Shown here: positions 1-8,971 of the stretch, one piece after another
How the letters are laid out: every line of letters begins with the position of its first letter
Position numbering within the stretch: the first letter of the stretch is position 1
NCBI RefSeq assembly: GCF_015668195.1
Contig: NZ_JADPFC010000002.1
Location: forward strand, 186,001 to 250,000
From: Romboutsia_C sp015668195
Lineage (GTDB): Bacteria; Bacillota; Clostridia; Peptostreptococcales; Peptostreptococcaceae
Length of the DNA stretch: 64,000 nt
Direction of reading: 5' to 3'
Made by a program: the position numbers and the translations under genes
The notes under the pieces: model-generated
What the model was told of the DNA's origin: nothing
What the model saw: only the letters and a program-made list of their open reading frames with translations
The model's database searches: none

Positions 1-1
1 T

Positions 2-1900
2 TTAGTAGATATTTTTTTTGTAATCTGCATATAGCACTTGAATATTTTCTATATATCCATTTAATTCTAATTGTAAATTTGATACTTTTTCAAAATCATT
101 AGATTCTATAGCTTCTTTTATTTCTGTAAATAGTGATTTTTTAGTTAATGTATCTTTCATAACTTTAAACTTTATATCACATATTTTATTCCATGTAACT
201 TCATCTAAGGCGTCCATATTTTCGTTATTATGTAATTTTACACAATTTCTTATTATTTCTCTATTATTTTGTATTATTCTATTATTTAATTCCTTTGTCC
301 ACTTGTCTATAGCACCTGTCTTAAATGAATCTATTATAGCTTCTGTAAATACTCCTCCTTTTTTTAACACATCTACCTTAGATTTATTTATTTCTAGGTT
401 TCTCATATTTTCATAAACAGTTGCTGGTGGTGATGAAAATCTTTCATTTCTCTCTTCAATTGTATAATACTCAAATACATCATTTTCATCTCTGTATGAT
501 CTATTTTTTTCTAAATAGAAACTTTCTTCTCCTATCTCTTTAGATATTTCTCTTTCAAGTTCTTTAGTTGTTAATTTACTTTTAGCTACTGCTTTTATTC
601 CATCTAACATAGTTTGGTAGCATCCAGCTATAACTAAGTATGTATTTGAAAGTGGATTTGGAGATCTTAATTCAAATCTTACTGTTTTAGGATTTTTAAT
701 ATCTCTTACTAACCCTACTAATACAGATCTATTTCTTGATGGTAGTTTATAGCTATGACCTAAAGATGTAACTATACAAACAGGTGCTTCAAATCCTGGT
801 ACAAGTCTATTAAATCCATCATTAGTTGATGTTACTATAGGATTTAATACTTCATAATTTTTAAGTATCCCCATAAGCGCTCCATAACCCATTTCACTTA
901 CATAGTCTTCATTCATATCTCTTGGTGCAAATAGATTTTTTATGCTTCCATCTTTTAATTTTGCACTAACCCCTACATGAGTATGTTCTCCACTACCTGC
1001 AACTCCATGTATAGGTTTTGCTTTAAATGTTACTTCAAGCCCATGAGATGTAAATACATCTTCTATTATTTCCCTTACTAATAACTCATTGTCTGCTGTT
1101 TGTATAGGGCTAGAAAATTTCCATGATATTTCTAATTGCTCCATAGCATGATTAGTTTTACCATCTATACTTATAGAACTATTGATTCCCCCTACTTCTT
1201 TATGTGCCATTTCTGGATTTATTCCCATTTTTTGAAGTATTATTATTGACTTTTCTAGGCACGTTCTTATTATCCCGTGTGTTCTTTTCCAGTACTGTTC
1301 CTTTAAACTTTGAGATACTGATAATTTCTCTAAGTCAGCCTTATCTTCTGGAGTATTTACCCAAAACTCTAATTCAGTTGCAGCTGTTAGTATTATATCA
1401 TCTATATCATCTACTTTTTCTATTCCTATATTATTTATAAGATGTGGATATTCTCTAACTAATTCTATTATAGATTTTTTAAAATATTTTTCTGATTTTT
1501 TAAGTATTCCTCTTGAACAAACTTTTTTATTTTCATGTATTAAAAATGCAGGTATTCTAAGCGTACCTACAGGCAAATTAGTTTCTTCATCTATATGCTC
1601 AAAATTATAATCTATAAACCATGTACACTCTGTATCTGGCATTAAATCTACCTTAGCATTGTTTAATGTAGCTATATTATAAAGCTCAACACTTGAACCA
1701 TCAGTTTGAACTGCTGATTCTAAGAAATTGTCTATGTCATCTAAAAACAATTCCATAGGTATTTTTTCATCAGTTGCATTTCCACCTAAGTCAACTCCCA
1801 TTAATGATACAAACTTTATATGCTTATTTTTACTTAATATATCTCTAAGATTTTTTTCATTATGGTTATCTCTTTCTATTGTATATAATAGTTTTTGCAT
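2..1900 (-). CDS. glnA: Glutamine synthetase with long C-terminal extension
   Basis: ATP-dependent ligation of ammonia to glutamate, in the cytoplasm. The class-I-like catalytic signatures are in order: TELEFW (about 175-180), the NAMEQLE-type segment near 250-258, GSGEHTHVG (302-310) in place of the usual GSGMH-type loop, NDGFNRLVPGFEAP (360-373), RNRS (389-392) and FELRSPNP (409-416). About 190 residues follow the catalytic core, so at 632 residues the protein is much longer than a standard GlnA (about 440-470) and shorter than GlnN-type GSIII (about 700). The start is set by an AGGGGAG Shine-Dalgarno 9 bases upstream. The stop codon lies at the window edge, so anything downstream is not visible. 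A long GS variant of this kind is my family reading; the subclass is uncertain. Confidence 0.9.
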   Translation of the reverse strand: MQKLLYTIERDNHNEKNLRDILSKNKHIKFVSLMGVDLGGNATDEKIPMELFLDDIDNFLESAVQTDGSSVELYNIATLNNAKVDLMPDTECTWFIDYNFEHIDEETNLPVGTLRIPAFLIHENKKVCSRGILKKSEKYFKKSIIELVREYPHLINNIGIEKVDDIDDIILTAATELEFWVNTPEDKADLEKLSVSQSLKEQYWKRTHGIIRTCLEKSIIILQKMGINPEMAHKEVGGINSSISIDGKTNHAMEQLEISWKFSSPIQTADNELLVREIIEDVFTSHGLEVTFKAKPIHGVAGSGEHTHVGVSAKLKDGSIKNLFAPRDMNEDYVSEMGYGALMGILKNYEVLNPIVTSTNDGFNRLVPGFEAPVCIVTSLGHSYKLPSRNRSVLVGLVRDIKNPKTVRFELRSPNPLSNTYLVIAGCYQTMLDGIKAVAKSKLTTKELEREISKEIGEESFYLEKNRSYRDENDVFEYYTIEERNERFSSPPATVYENMRNLEINKSKVDVLKKGGVFTEAIIDSFKTGAIDKWTKELNNRIIQNNREIIRNCVKLHNNENMDALDEVTWNKICDIKFKVMKDTLTKKSLFTEIKEAIESNDFEKVSNLQLELNGYIENIQVLYADYKKNIY

Positions 1901-2232
1901 TTAAGCACACTCCCCTATAAGATATGTATTTTATACTGAAAAATATACACGACACTTAAAACTTTTATATTTTTATTTTTATAAATTATTTTGTTCGTGT
2001 TTTAATTTATACTTATTATATATTAACCTTTTAAAGTTCGCAATATTTTTATTAATTTATATTTCAAACATATTCACGATGTTACATATTACTGTTTTTT
2101 ATACATTTATTTAACATTTTTATCAATATAGGGTATACTAAAGTAAGATGTATTTTTATATATTAATGAAAGTAATATTATAATTTAATTATACATTTTA
2201 TCACAAGATAAGATTATTAGGAGAGAAGTATT
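1901..2232. other. Divergent intergenic region, AT-rich
   Basis: This 332-base gap separates the divergent glutamine synthetase and exonuclease genes. A sigma-A-type promoter for the exonuclease is visible. I saw no convincing promoter, riboswitch or T-box for the glutamine synthetase side. Confidence 0.6.
2111..2139 (+). promoter_or_regulatory. Sigma-A promoter for the exonuclease gene
   Basis: TTAACA at 2111-2116 and TATACT at 2134-2139 are separated by 17 bases. They lie about 95 bases before the start codon of the gene at 2233. Confidence 0.6.
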
Positions 2233-3009
2233 ATGGAATATATAGTTTTTGACTTAGAATTTAATCAAGGCTTTGACAAAAAAATTAATAAGACAGTATC
2301 TAATGAAAAATGCCCTTTTGAGATAATTCAAATAGGTGCAATTAAATTAGATAGCAATTTTAATCTAATAGATACCTTTAATAGCTATGTAAAACCTCAA
2401 TTATACAAAAAAATTCATCCTTTTGTTGGTAAAATGACTAATATCACTATAGATGACGTCTTAGATGCACCTACTTTTCCACAAGTTTATAAGGATTTTA
2501 AAAAATTTATTTCTACTAAAAATCCTGTGCTTTGTGTATGGGGAACTGGTGATTTAAAAGAGCTATATAGAAATATAAATTACTATAGTCTACCTTCTAA
2601 AACTTTGCCTAAATCATATATAAATATACAACATCACGCTTCAAATTACTTTAATAACCCAGCTGGAAAGAGTATTGGTCTTCAAAATGCTATTAATATA
2701 TTAGGATTAAATCAAGACAAATCATATCATAATGCTTTAAATGATGCATATTATACTTCTCAAGTGTTTATTAAAATATATAATCCAAGTATAGTTCCTG
2801 ATGTATATATGTATACTACAGTTAAAGCACCTTGCACTTCTAAAAGAAGTCAAAAAAATCAATTAGATTATGATAAACTATTCAAAGAATTTGAAAAACT
2901 TCTTGAAAGACCATTAAATCGTGAAGATAAAAAAATTATTGATTTAGCTTATAAGATGGGGAAAACTGGCCAATTTTTAAGTGGTGAACCTAAATATAAA
3001 AAAAGATAG
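2233..3009 (+). CDS. DEDDh-family 3'-5' exonuclease (KapD-like)
   Basis: Single-domain 3'-5' exonuclease of the RNase T / DnaQ-epsilon superfamily. The first acidic motif is VFDLEF with Asp7 and Glu9. The second acidic residue is Asp107 in GTGDLKEL, and the last motif is HNALNDAYY with His166 and Asp171. This gives the complete DEDDh set, so the enzyme should be active. The substrate is not determined by sequence; relatives include B. subtilis KapD and ERI1-like RNA exonucleases. The start has a good GGAGAG ribosome binding site and its own promoter. It stands alone between divergent and convergent neighbours. Confidence 0.85.
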   Translation: MEYIVFDLEFNQGFDKKINKTVSNEKCPFEIIQIGAIKLDSNFNLIDTFNSYVKPQLYKKIHPFVGKMTNITIDDVLDAPTFPQVYKDFKKFISTKNPVLCVWGTGDLKELYRNINYYSLPSKTLPKSYINIQHHASNYFNNPAGKSIGLQNAINILGLNQDKSYHNALNDAYYTSQVFIKIYNPSIVPDVYMYTTVKAPCTSKRSQKNQLDYDKLFKEFEKLLERPLNREDKKIIDLAYKMGKTGQFLSGEPKYKKR

Positions 3010-3030
3010 AGTATATACTCTATCTTTTTT
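3001..3030. terminator. Bidirectional intrinsic terminator
   Basis: A perfect 20-base palindrome (3005-3024) is flanked by an A-run on the left and a T-run on the right. It can serve both the exonuclease gene, whose stop codon it overlaps, and the convergent gene ending at 3034. Confidence 0.85.
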
Positions 3031-3033
3031 TAT

Positions 3034-3360
3034 TTAAATATTTATAAATAGCATCTTCATAAGCTCGTACTGAGCAAATTCTACACTTTTTATTTCTTTA
3101 CTTTGACTTCTATTTAGCTCTTTTTCTCCTATAAATACATCTTTATCTCCTATATTTGCATATAGTTCATTTAATATATTTAAAAAATCACATACCTTAA
3201 CAGATTCTTCTTTTGACTTTAATAGGGTTATATATTCGTTCTCTCTATCTTCATATAAGCACTCTATTCCATATAATATATTATCTTCTTTTATATATAT
3301 AACCTCTCCGCCTAAAGATTCTCCTTTTTCTAATTTATGCTTAAGTTCTAATAATTTCAT
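3034..3360 (-). CDS. Hypothetical protein, 108 residues
   Basis: No family recognised. The protein is small, charged and soluble, with no signal peptide or membrane segment. The sequence alternates short strands and helices and begins MKLLELKHKLEKGESLGG. An AAGGGGG ribosome binding site precedes the ATG at good spacing, and codon use matches the neighbours, so it is very likely a real gene. It lies downstream of exodeoxyribonuclease III on the same strand with a 90-base gap, so co-transcription is possible but not shown. Confidence 0.65.
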   Translation of the reverse strand: MKLLELKHKLEKGESLGGEVIYIKEDNILYGIECLYEDRENEYITLLKSKEESVKVCDFLNILNELYANIGDKDVFIGEKELNRSQSKEIKSVEFAQYELMKMLFINI

Positions 3361-3449
3361 TTTGTCCCCCTTAATATAAATTTTTTCTTATGATTTAATG
3401 TAATCATACTACTATCATTATATTAAGGTTATATAAAATTTATTAACAA

Positions 3450-4202
3450 TTATTTTATGACTAACTCTATAGGACAATGATCAGATCCTAATACTTGTGT
3501 ATGTATATCAGCACTAACTAATCTATCTTTCATATCATCACTTACTACAAAGTAATCAATTCTCCATCCAGAATTATTTTTTCTTGCGTTAAATCTATAT
3601 GACCACCAAGAATATACGCCTTCTTTATCTTCATTAAAATATCTATATGTATCTATAAATCCAGAATCTAAAAATTCTGTAAATTTATTCCTTTCCTCAT
3701 CTGTAAATCCGGCATTTTTTCTATTAGTTTTAGGATTTTTTAAATCAATCTCTTTATGAGCAACATTTAAATCCCCACATATTACAACAGGCTTTTTAGC
3801 ATTTAATTCTAATAAATAATTTCTAAAATCATCTTCCCATTTCATTCTGTATTCTAATCTTTTTAATTCACTTTGAGAGTTTGGTGTATATACTGTTATA
3901 AAGTAAAAATCCTCAAATTCTAAAGTTATGACTCTTCCTTCTTTGTCATGTTCTTCTATATTTAACCCATAAGATACACTTAAAGGTTCTTTTTTAGAAA
4001 ATATAGCCGTTCCCGAATATCCCTTTTTTTCTGCATAATTCCAATATTGGTGATATCCTTTTAAATCAAGGTCTATTTGACCTTCTTGAAGCTTTGTTTC
4101 TTGTAAACAAAATATATCTGCATCTACTTCATTAAAGTAGTCTAAAAATCCTTTTGTTACACACGCTCTTATTCCATTTACATTCCAAGATATTAATTTC
4201 AT
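3450..4202 (-). CDS. xth: Exodeoxyribonuclease III
   Basis: AP endonuclease and 3'-5' exonuclease of the EEP (exonuclease-endonuclease-phosphatase) fold, active in base-excision repair. Visible motifs in order are SWNVNGIRA, CLQETKL (metal-binding Glu), VYTPNSQ, GDLNVAH, the WWSYRFNARKNN loop, WRIDYFVVS and the C-terminal GSDHCP with the catalytic Asp-His pair. Length (250) is normal for the family. The start follows an AGGAGG site. All catalytic residues are present. Confidence 0.95.
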   Translation of the reverse strand: MKLISWNVNGIRACVTKGFLDYFNEVDADIFCLQETKLQEGQIDLDLKGYHQYWNYAEKKGYSGTAIFSKKEPLSVSYGLNIEEHDKEGRVITLEFEDFYFITVYTPNSQSELKRLEYRMKWEDDFRNYLLELNAKKPVVICGDLNVAHKEIDLKNPKTNRKNAGFTDEERNKFTEFLDSGFIDTYRYFNEDKEGVYSWWSYRFNARKNNSGWRIDYFVVSDDMKDRLVSADIHTQVLGSDHCPIELVIK

Positions 4203-4256
4203 TTATTCCTCCTAAGTTTATTGTTGTATTTTTATATTACCCAGTTTTAATTCTTA

Positions 4257-5216
4257 TCAATCTATATTATCAAACCTTAATTTATTTGCAAATTCTGAAG
4301 GATTAATTGATGATACATATAGTCCTGTACTTAATTCAAATCCGCCAAAACTATATTTTCTAGGTATTATATGCATATGAAAATTATAATACTCATCACA
4401 TTTTATTTTAGTTGGATGTGTATGTATATATAGATTAAAAGGACTGTATCCTCTTACCTTATATAGTTTTTTAAATAATCTTTCAAATATTTTAGATAAT
4501 TCATCTATATATTGCTTTTCCATATTTTCAAATCTAATTTTATTTTTTGATATAATCCTTATTTCACCACTATATCTAGTGGCATAAGGAACTAAAGCTA
4601 AAAAGTATTTACCATTGTATATAATTCTTTCAAATTCTTTAATTTCTTTATTTATTATATCTTCGTATAAAGATGATTTATTTTTATTATAATAATCCTT
4701 TGCTATGTTTATTTCATTCTCTATTTCTGGTGGTACAATTGATAGAGATATAATTTGAGTATGAGGATGGTCTAATGATGCACCTGATTTTCTTAAAAAG
4801 TTTTTAAAAATACTAACATACTCTATTCCTTTATCCTTTACGAAATACTTATATCTATTTTTATACATCTCAAACATATGAGTAAACTCTTCTTTAGTCA
4901 TATTATAAAAATTACCATTATGTCTATAAGTATCTATCATTACTTCATGTATACCATATATCTCTTCTTTCTCATCATTTATTATAGGAAATTTATTATT
5001 TACAGATTTTACAAGCCATCCATTTTTATCACATACATTATATTTTTCATCTTCTATAAATTCTTCATTCCCTCTACAAAATGGACATGTTTTTTCATAC
5101 TCATTGTATATTTCTATTTCTTCATAATTTTTAGTTTTATCCATAGGTCTTTTTGACCTATCTTTTGCTACTATTATTTTATCATTATTCATGCTATCTA
5201 TTATTAAGCTACTCAT
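4257..5216 (-). CDS. Galactose-1-phosphate uridylyltransferase-like HIT-superfamily protein
   Basis: This protein has the GalT layout. CPFC lies at about 40-43 (zinc-ligand type), the nucleotidyl-transfer motif is SLDHPHTQII (HPH triad) near residue 173, and the C-terminal half has HTHPTK and FHMHIIPR. GalT transfers UMP between UDP-glucose and galactose-1-phosphate. No galactose genes are nearby, so the true sugar substrate may differ. The ATG follows AGAGGTGT. It lies upstream of exodeoxyribonuclease III on the same strand, 54 bases away. Confidence 0.75.
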   Translation of the reverse strand: MSSLIIDSMNNDKIIVAKDRSKRPMDKTKNYEEIEIYNEYEKTCPFCRGNEEFIEDEKYNVCDKNGWLVKSVNNKFPIINDEKEEIYGIHEVMIDTYRHNGNFYNMTKEEFTHMFEMYKNRYKYFVKDKGIEYVSIFKNFLRKSGASLDHPHTQIISLSIVPPEIENEINIAKDYYNKNKSSLYEDIINKEIKEFERIIYNGKYFLALVPYATRYSGEIRIISKNKIRFENMEKQYIDELSKIFERLFKKLYKVRGYSPFNLYIHTHPTKIKCDEYYNFHMHIIPRKYSFGGFELSTGLYVSSINPSEFANKLRFDNID

Positions 5217-5509
5217 TTATAACACCTCTTAGAAATACATTCTTTATTATAAAAGCCTTATACTATTGATTTTACATTATATATCCATTTTTTTGCTACT
5301 TTTTTAATATTTTTACCTATTTGTGTATATTCTTATATGTATGTATACAAGATTTTTCACATCATATATGCTACTATAATCTTGAAATTATAAATTGACT
5401 TTTTAAAGCTATCTATGGAAAATCTACTATAAAGCTTTATCGTCATAATATTCTTTCCTATGGGCTATAAAATTGTCTGGTTACTTTAATTATATAGGAG
5501 GTAGTTTAA

Positions 5510-6733
5510 ATGAAGTATTCACAGAGAGTATCTGCTATGCAGTCTTCTCCAATAAGAAAGTTAGTTCCTTATGCACTTGATGCAAAATCTAGGGGAATTA
5601 AAGTTTATCATTTAAATATAGGCCAACCAGATATAAAGACTCCAAAGGGATTTTTTGAAGCAGTAAAAAACTTTGATAGTAATGTATTAGAATACGCTGT
5701 ATCAAATGGTATTCCAGAATTAATAAAATCACTTCAAGATTATTATACTACATATGATATACATTTTGATAATGATGAGATACTAATTACTAATGGAGGT
5801 AGTGAAGCACTACTTTTCACTCTTATGGCAATATGTGATCCAGGAGATAATGTAATAGTACCAGAACCTTTTTATACTAACTACAATGGCTTTAGCCAAT
5901 GTATAAATGTAAAGGTAAATCCTATAACAACTAAGGCTGAAGAAGGCTTTCACTTACCACCTAAAGAAGAAATTATATCGAAAATCAATTCTAAAACTAA
6001 AGGTATCTTACTTTCCAACCCAGGTAATCCAACCGGAACAGTTTACACAAAAGAAGAAATAGATATGATAGGTAAAATAGCTATAGAAAATAACTTGTGG
6101 ATAATAGCAGATGAAGTTTATAGAGAATTTGTATACGATGGTCTTTCATATACAAGTTTTGGTAATGTAAAAGAAATAGAAGATAGAGTTGTTATAATAG
6201 ACAGTGTATCTAAAAGATACAGTGCTTGTGGAGCAAGAATTGGTTCTATAGCATCTAAAAATAAGGGGCTTATTGCACAAATATTAAAACTTTGTCAAGG
6301 AAGACTTTGTGTCCCTACATTAGAACAAGTAGGATCAGTTGAACTATATAAAACTCCAACTTCATATTTTAAAGAGGTTAATGAAGAATATAGAAGAAGA
6401 AGAGATGTTTTATATAATGAATTAATGAAAGTTAATGGTGTAGTTTGTAAAAAACCTACTGGCGCATTTTATATAGTTGCTAAGCTACCTGTTGAAAATG
6501 CTGAAGATTTCGTTATATGGATGCTAAAAGACTTTAATAAGGATAATGAAACAGTTATGGTTTGTCCTGCTGAAGGATTCTACTCAACAGAAGGTTTAGG
6601 TCGTGATGAAATTAGGCTTGCATATATATTAAATGAAGATGACTTATTAAAAGCTGCTTCTATATTAAAAGAAGGACTTGAAAAATACGTAAAACTTAAT
6701 AAAAAAGCTCAATTATCATCTGCTGATGCTTAA
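5510..6733 (+). CDS. PLP-dependent class I/II aminotransferase
   Basis: Fold-type I aminotransferase, probably acting on aspartate or aromatic amino acids. The fingerprints are NGGSEAL (95-101, phosphate loop), SNPGNPTG (169-176), DEVYREFVYDG (201-211) and SVSKRYSACGARIG, in which Lys235 should form the Schiff base. Arg243 in the same motif should help hold the phosphate. Length 407 is typical of AspC-like enzymes. The AGGAGG site ends 8 bases before the ATG. The gene is monocistronic, between a divergent gene and a bidirectional terminator. Substrate assignment is open. Confidence 0.85.
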   Translation: MKYSQRVSAMQSSPIRKLVPYALDAKSRGIKVYHLNIGQPDIKTPKGFFEAVKNFDSNVLEYAVSNGIPELIKSLQDYYTTYDIHFDNDEILITNGGSEALLFTLMAICDPGDNVIVPEPFYTNYNGFSQCINVKVNPITTKAEEGFHLPPKEEIISKINSKTKGILLSNPGNPTGTVYTKEEIDMIGKIAIENNLWIIADEVYREFVYDGLSYTSFGNVKEIEDRVVIIDSVSKRYSACGARIGSIASKNKGLIAQILKLCQGRLCVPTLEQVGSVELYKTPTSYFKEVNEEYRRRRDVLYNELMKVNGVVCKKPTGAFYIVAKLPVENAEDFVIWMLKDFNKDNETVMVCPAEGFYSTEGLGRDEIRLAYILNEDDLLKAASILKEGLEKYVKLNKKAQLSSADA

Positions 6734-6753
6734 TATAATTTCCTTGCATATAA

Positions 6754-6779
6754 AAAAGAGGTATATTTCTACCTCTTTT
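6754..6779. terminator. Bidirectional terminator
   Basis: A 10-base-pair stem, AAAAGAGGTA with TACCTCTTTT, has T-rich tracts on both strands. It sits between the convergent aminotransferase and MarR genes. Confidence 0.8.
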
Positions 6780-6818
6780 ATTTCTTTTTTAATAAAATAT
6801 AAAATTTTTATTATACAT

Positions 6819-7271
6819 TTATCTAAAATTTTCTTGATTTAGTATATCTTCTAAAGTATTTATAGCATCTTTATATCTTTTTATATCTTCATCATTTAAT
6901 TGACTTAATTTATCTTCTAGCTTTTTGCTTAACTTTTCCATAAAATCTGATGCAAGGTCCATTCCCCTATCTGTTATACTTATTAAATATTTTCTTCTGT
7001 CTGATAAATCTCTATTTCTTATTACATATCCTTTTTCTGTTAAATCATCAACCATGCTAGTTAAACTCCCCTTTTCTATGTTTAACTTTGAACATAGATC
7101 GGTCATACTTATATCCCCATAGTTTTTGATAAACATCAAAGCTCTTAATTGCGTTTTATTAACATTTTTTATAGAAGCATATTCTTTTAAATGTTCTAAG
7201 TATAAACTTGAATATATTTTTGGAAATGTTCTTGATAAAAACGCGATTGTATCTGATACTACGTGGTTCAT
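6819..7271 (-). CDS. MarR-family transcriptional regulator
   Basis: Winged-helix DNA-binding dimer of 150 residues. The core reads QLRALMFIKNYGDISMTDLC, then KLNIEKGSLTSMVDDLTEKG (recognition helix) and the wing VIRNRDLSDRRKYLISIT, which carries the characteristic DxRxxxI/L motif. MarR proteins usually repress their own or an adjacent gene in response to small phenolic or oxidising ligands. The start has an AAGGAGG site close to the ATG. The nearest upstream gene on the same strand is purB, separated by a terminator, so the target is not evident. Confidence 0.9.
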   Translation of the reverse strand: MNHVVSDTIAFLSRTFPKIYSSLYLEHLKEYASIKNVNKTQLRALMFIKNYGDISMTDLCSKLNIEKGSLTSMVDDLTEKGYVIRNRDLSDRRKYLISITDRGMDLASDFMEKLSKKLEDKLSQLNDEDIKRYKDAINTLEDILNQENFR

Positions 7272-7406
7272 TTTGCCTCCTTAGATGTTTATATATATTT
7301 CTTTTTCTAACAATTAGTTTACACTATAAATCTTATTAATACAATACTTTTTGTTTTATTTTAAAATAATTTTATTATATATTTTTATTTTTTATTATTT
7401 TATATT

Positions 7407-7436
7407 AAAAAAGTACCATATAATATGGTACTTTTA
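7407..7436 (-). terminator. Terminator after purB
   Basis: Hairpin AAAAAAGTACCATA / TATGGTACTTTT with a 3-base loop and a T-run on the minus strand, 6 bases after the purB stop codon. Confidence 0.8.
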
Positions 7437-7441
7437 AAAAC

Positions 7442-8884
7442 TTATACATTTAAGTCTATTGTCATTCCTATTTGTTCTTTAAACTCTTCTATTGCAGGAT
7501 CTAAATACTCCTTAACAAATTCTACAACTTGTTCTGGAGCTCTACCTACGAAGTTTTTAGGATCCATTATAGATAATATTTCTTCCTTAGACATTTTGAA
7601 AGAATCATCATTTATTATAAGCTCTATTAAGTTGTTATCTTTACCTTCTTGCTTTACTCTATAAGCTGCTTGCATAGAGTACTCTCTTATTATTTCGTGA
7701 AGTTCTTGTCTATCTCCACCTCTTTTTACAGCTTCCATAAGTATATTTTCTGTAGCCATAAATGGAAGTTCTTCATTTATATGCTTATTTATCATATTTT
7801 CGTAAACTACTAATCCATTAGTTACATTTATACCTATTTCTATTATAGCATCTGCTGCCATAAATGCTTGTGGTATAGATAATCTTTTGTTTGCTGAATC
7901 ATCTAAGCTTCTTTCTAACCATTGAGTAGCTTCTACTAATGCAGGACTTAATGATTCTGCTATTATATATTTAGAAAGTGATGCTATTCTTTCACTTCTC
8001 ATTGGGTTTCTCTTATATGCCATAGCAGATGATCCTATTTGATTTTTTTCAAATGGCTCTTCTATTTCTTTTAAACTTTGTAGTAATCTTATGTCATTAG
8101 TCATCTTATGCATACTTTGTGCTATACCAGATAATACACTTAATACTTGATAATCTAGTTTTCTAGTGTATGTTTGTCCACTTACTGCATAAGAAGATTT
8201 ATATCCCATCTTTTCACAAACTAACTTATTAAGTTCTTTTACTTTTTCATGGTCTCCTTCAAATAAACTTAAGAAACTTGCTTGAGTTCCAGTTGTACCT
8301 TTAACCCCTCTTAGCTTCATATTATCTATTCTGTAATTTATATCTTCTAAATCTATTATTAAATCTTGAGCCCATAATGTAGCTCTTTTACCTACTGTTG
8401 TAAGCTGTGCTGCTTGGAAATGTGTAAATCCAAGTGTTGGGATGTCTTTATATTTTAAAGCAAACTCTCTTAAGTTATTTATTAAGTTTACAAGCTTTAT
8501 TCTTATAAGTTTTAAAGCTTCATCCATTTGTATAACATCTGTATTATCTCCAACATAAGCTGAAGTAGCACCTAAATGTATAATACCTTTAGCACTATCA
8601 CATTGAAGTCCATATGCCTTTACATGACTCATTACATCATGTCTTACTTCTTTTTCTATCTTTCTAGCTTCATCAAAGTTTATATTATATATGTTAGCTT
8701 TTAATTCTTCTATTTGTTCATCAGTTATATTTATTCCTAATTCCTTTTCACCTTCTGCAAGTGCCACCCATAACTTTCTCCAAGTTGAGAATTTAAATTG
8801 TGGAGAGAATATATAGCTCATATCCTTGCTACAATATCTATCTATTAAAGGGTTTTGGTATGTACTATATTTTTTATCTATCAT
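7442..8884 (-). CDS. purB: Adenylosuccinate lyase
   Basis: Cleaves SAICAR and adenylosuccinate with release of fumarate, at two steps of purine synthesis. The fumarase/aspartase superfamily signature GSSAMAYKRNPMRSE is clear, with the catalytic Ser in the mobile loop. The conserved GTTGTQASF and THFQAAQ motifs are also present. I place the start at the ATG at 8884, which follows AAGGAAGG. The longer reading from a GTG at 8896 would overlap the ribosome binding site. That gives 480 residues, normal for the long clostridial form. No other pur genes lie nearby. Confidence 0.93.
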   Translation of the reverse strand: MIDKKYSTYQNPLIDRYCSKDMSYIFSPQFKFSTWRKLWVALAEGEKELGINITDEQIEELKANIYNINFDEARKIEKEVRHDVMSHVKAYGLQCDSAKGIIHLGATSAYVGDNTDVIQMDEALKLIRIKLVNLINNLREFALKYKDIPTLGFTHFQAAQLTTVGKRATLWAQDLIIDLEDINYRIDNMKLRGVKGTTGTQASFLSLFEGDHEKVKELNKLVCEKMGYKSSYAVSGQTYTRKLDYQVLSVLSGIAQSMHKMTNDIRLLQSLKEIEEPFEKNQIGSSAMAYKRNPMRSERIASLSKYIIAESLSPALVEATQWLERSLDDSANKRLSIPQAFMAADAIIEIGINVTNGLVVYENMINKHINEELPFMATENILMEAVKRGGDRQELHEIIREYSMQAAYRVKQEGKDNNLIELIINDDSFKMSKEEILSIMDPKNFVGRAPEQVVEFVKEYLDPAIEEFKEQIGMTIDLNV

Positions 8885-8971
8885 AATTTTTCGCACCTTC
8901 CTTAAGTCATTATATAATAATTATATAAAATATTACGAACCATAACAAGTTTTTTTTTATTTATGTTCATT

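Noticed and set aside
1947..2000. Inverted repeat ACACGA/TCGTGT upstream of glutamine synthetase as a nitrogen-control operator
   Set aside because: Only 6 base pairs separated by 42 bases, and no match to TnrA or GlnR sites.
5217..5509. Possible riboswitch or T-box before the aminotransferase gene
   Set aside because: The region has CGTCATAAT- and TATGGG-like fragments reminiscent of a purine aptamer, but they are in the wrong arrangement and no closing stem or terminator is present. I saw no match to c-di-GMP, SAM, THF or guanidine riboswitches either.
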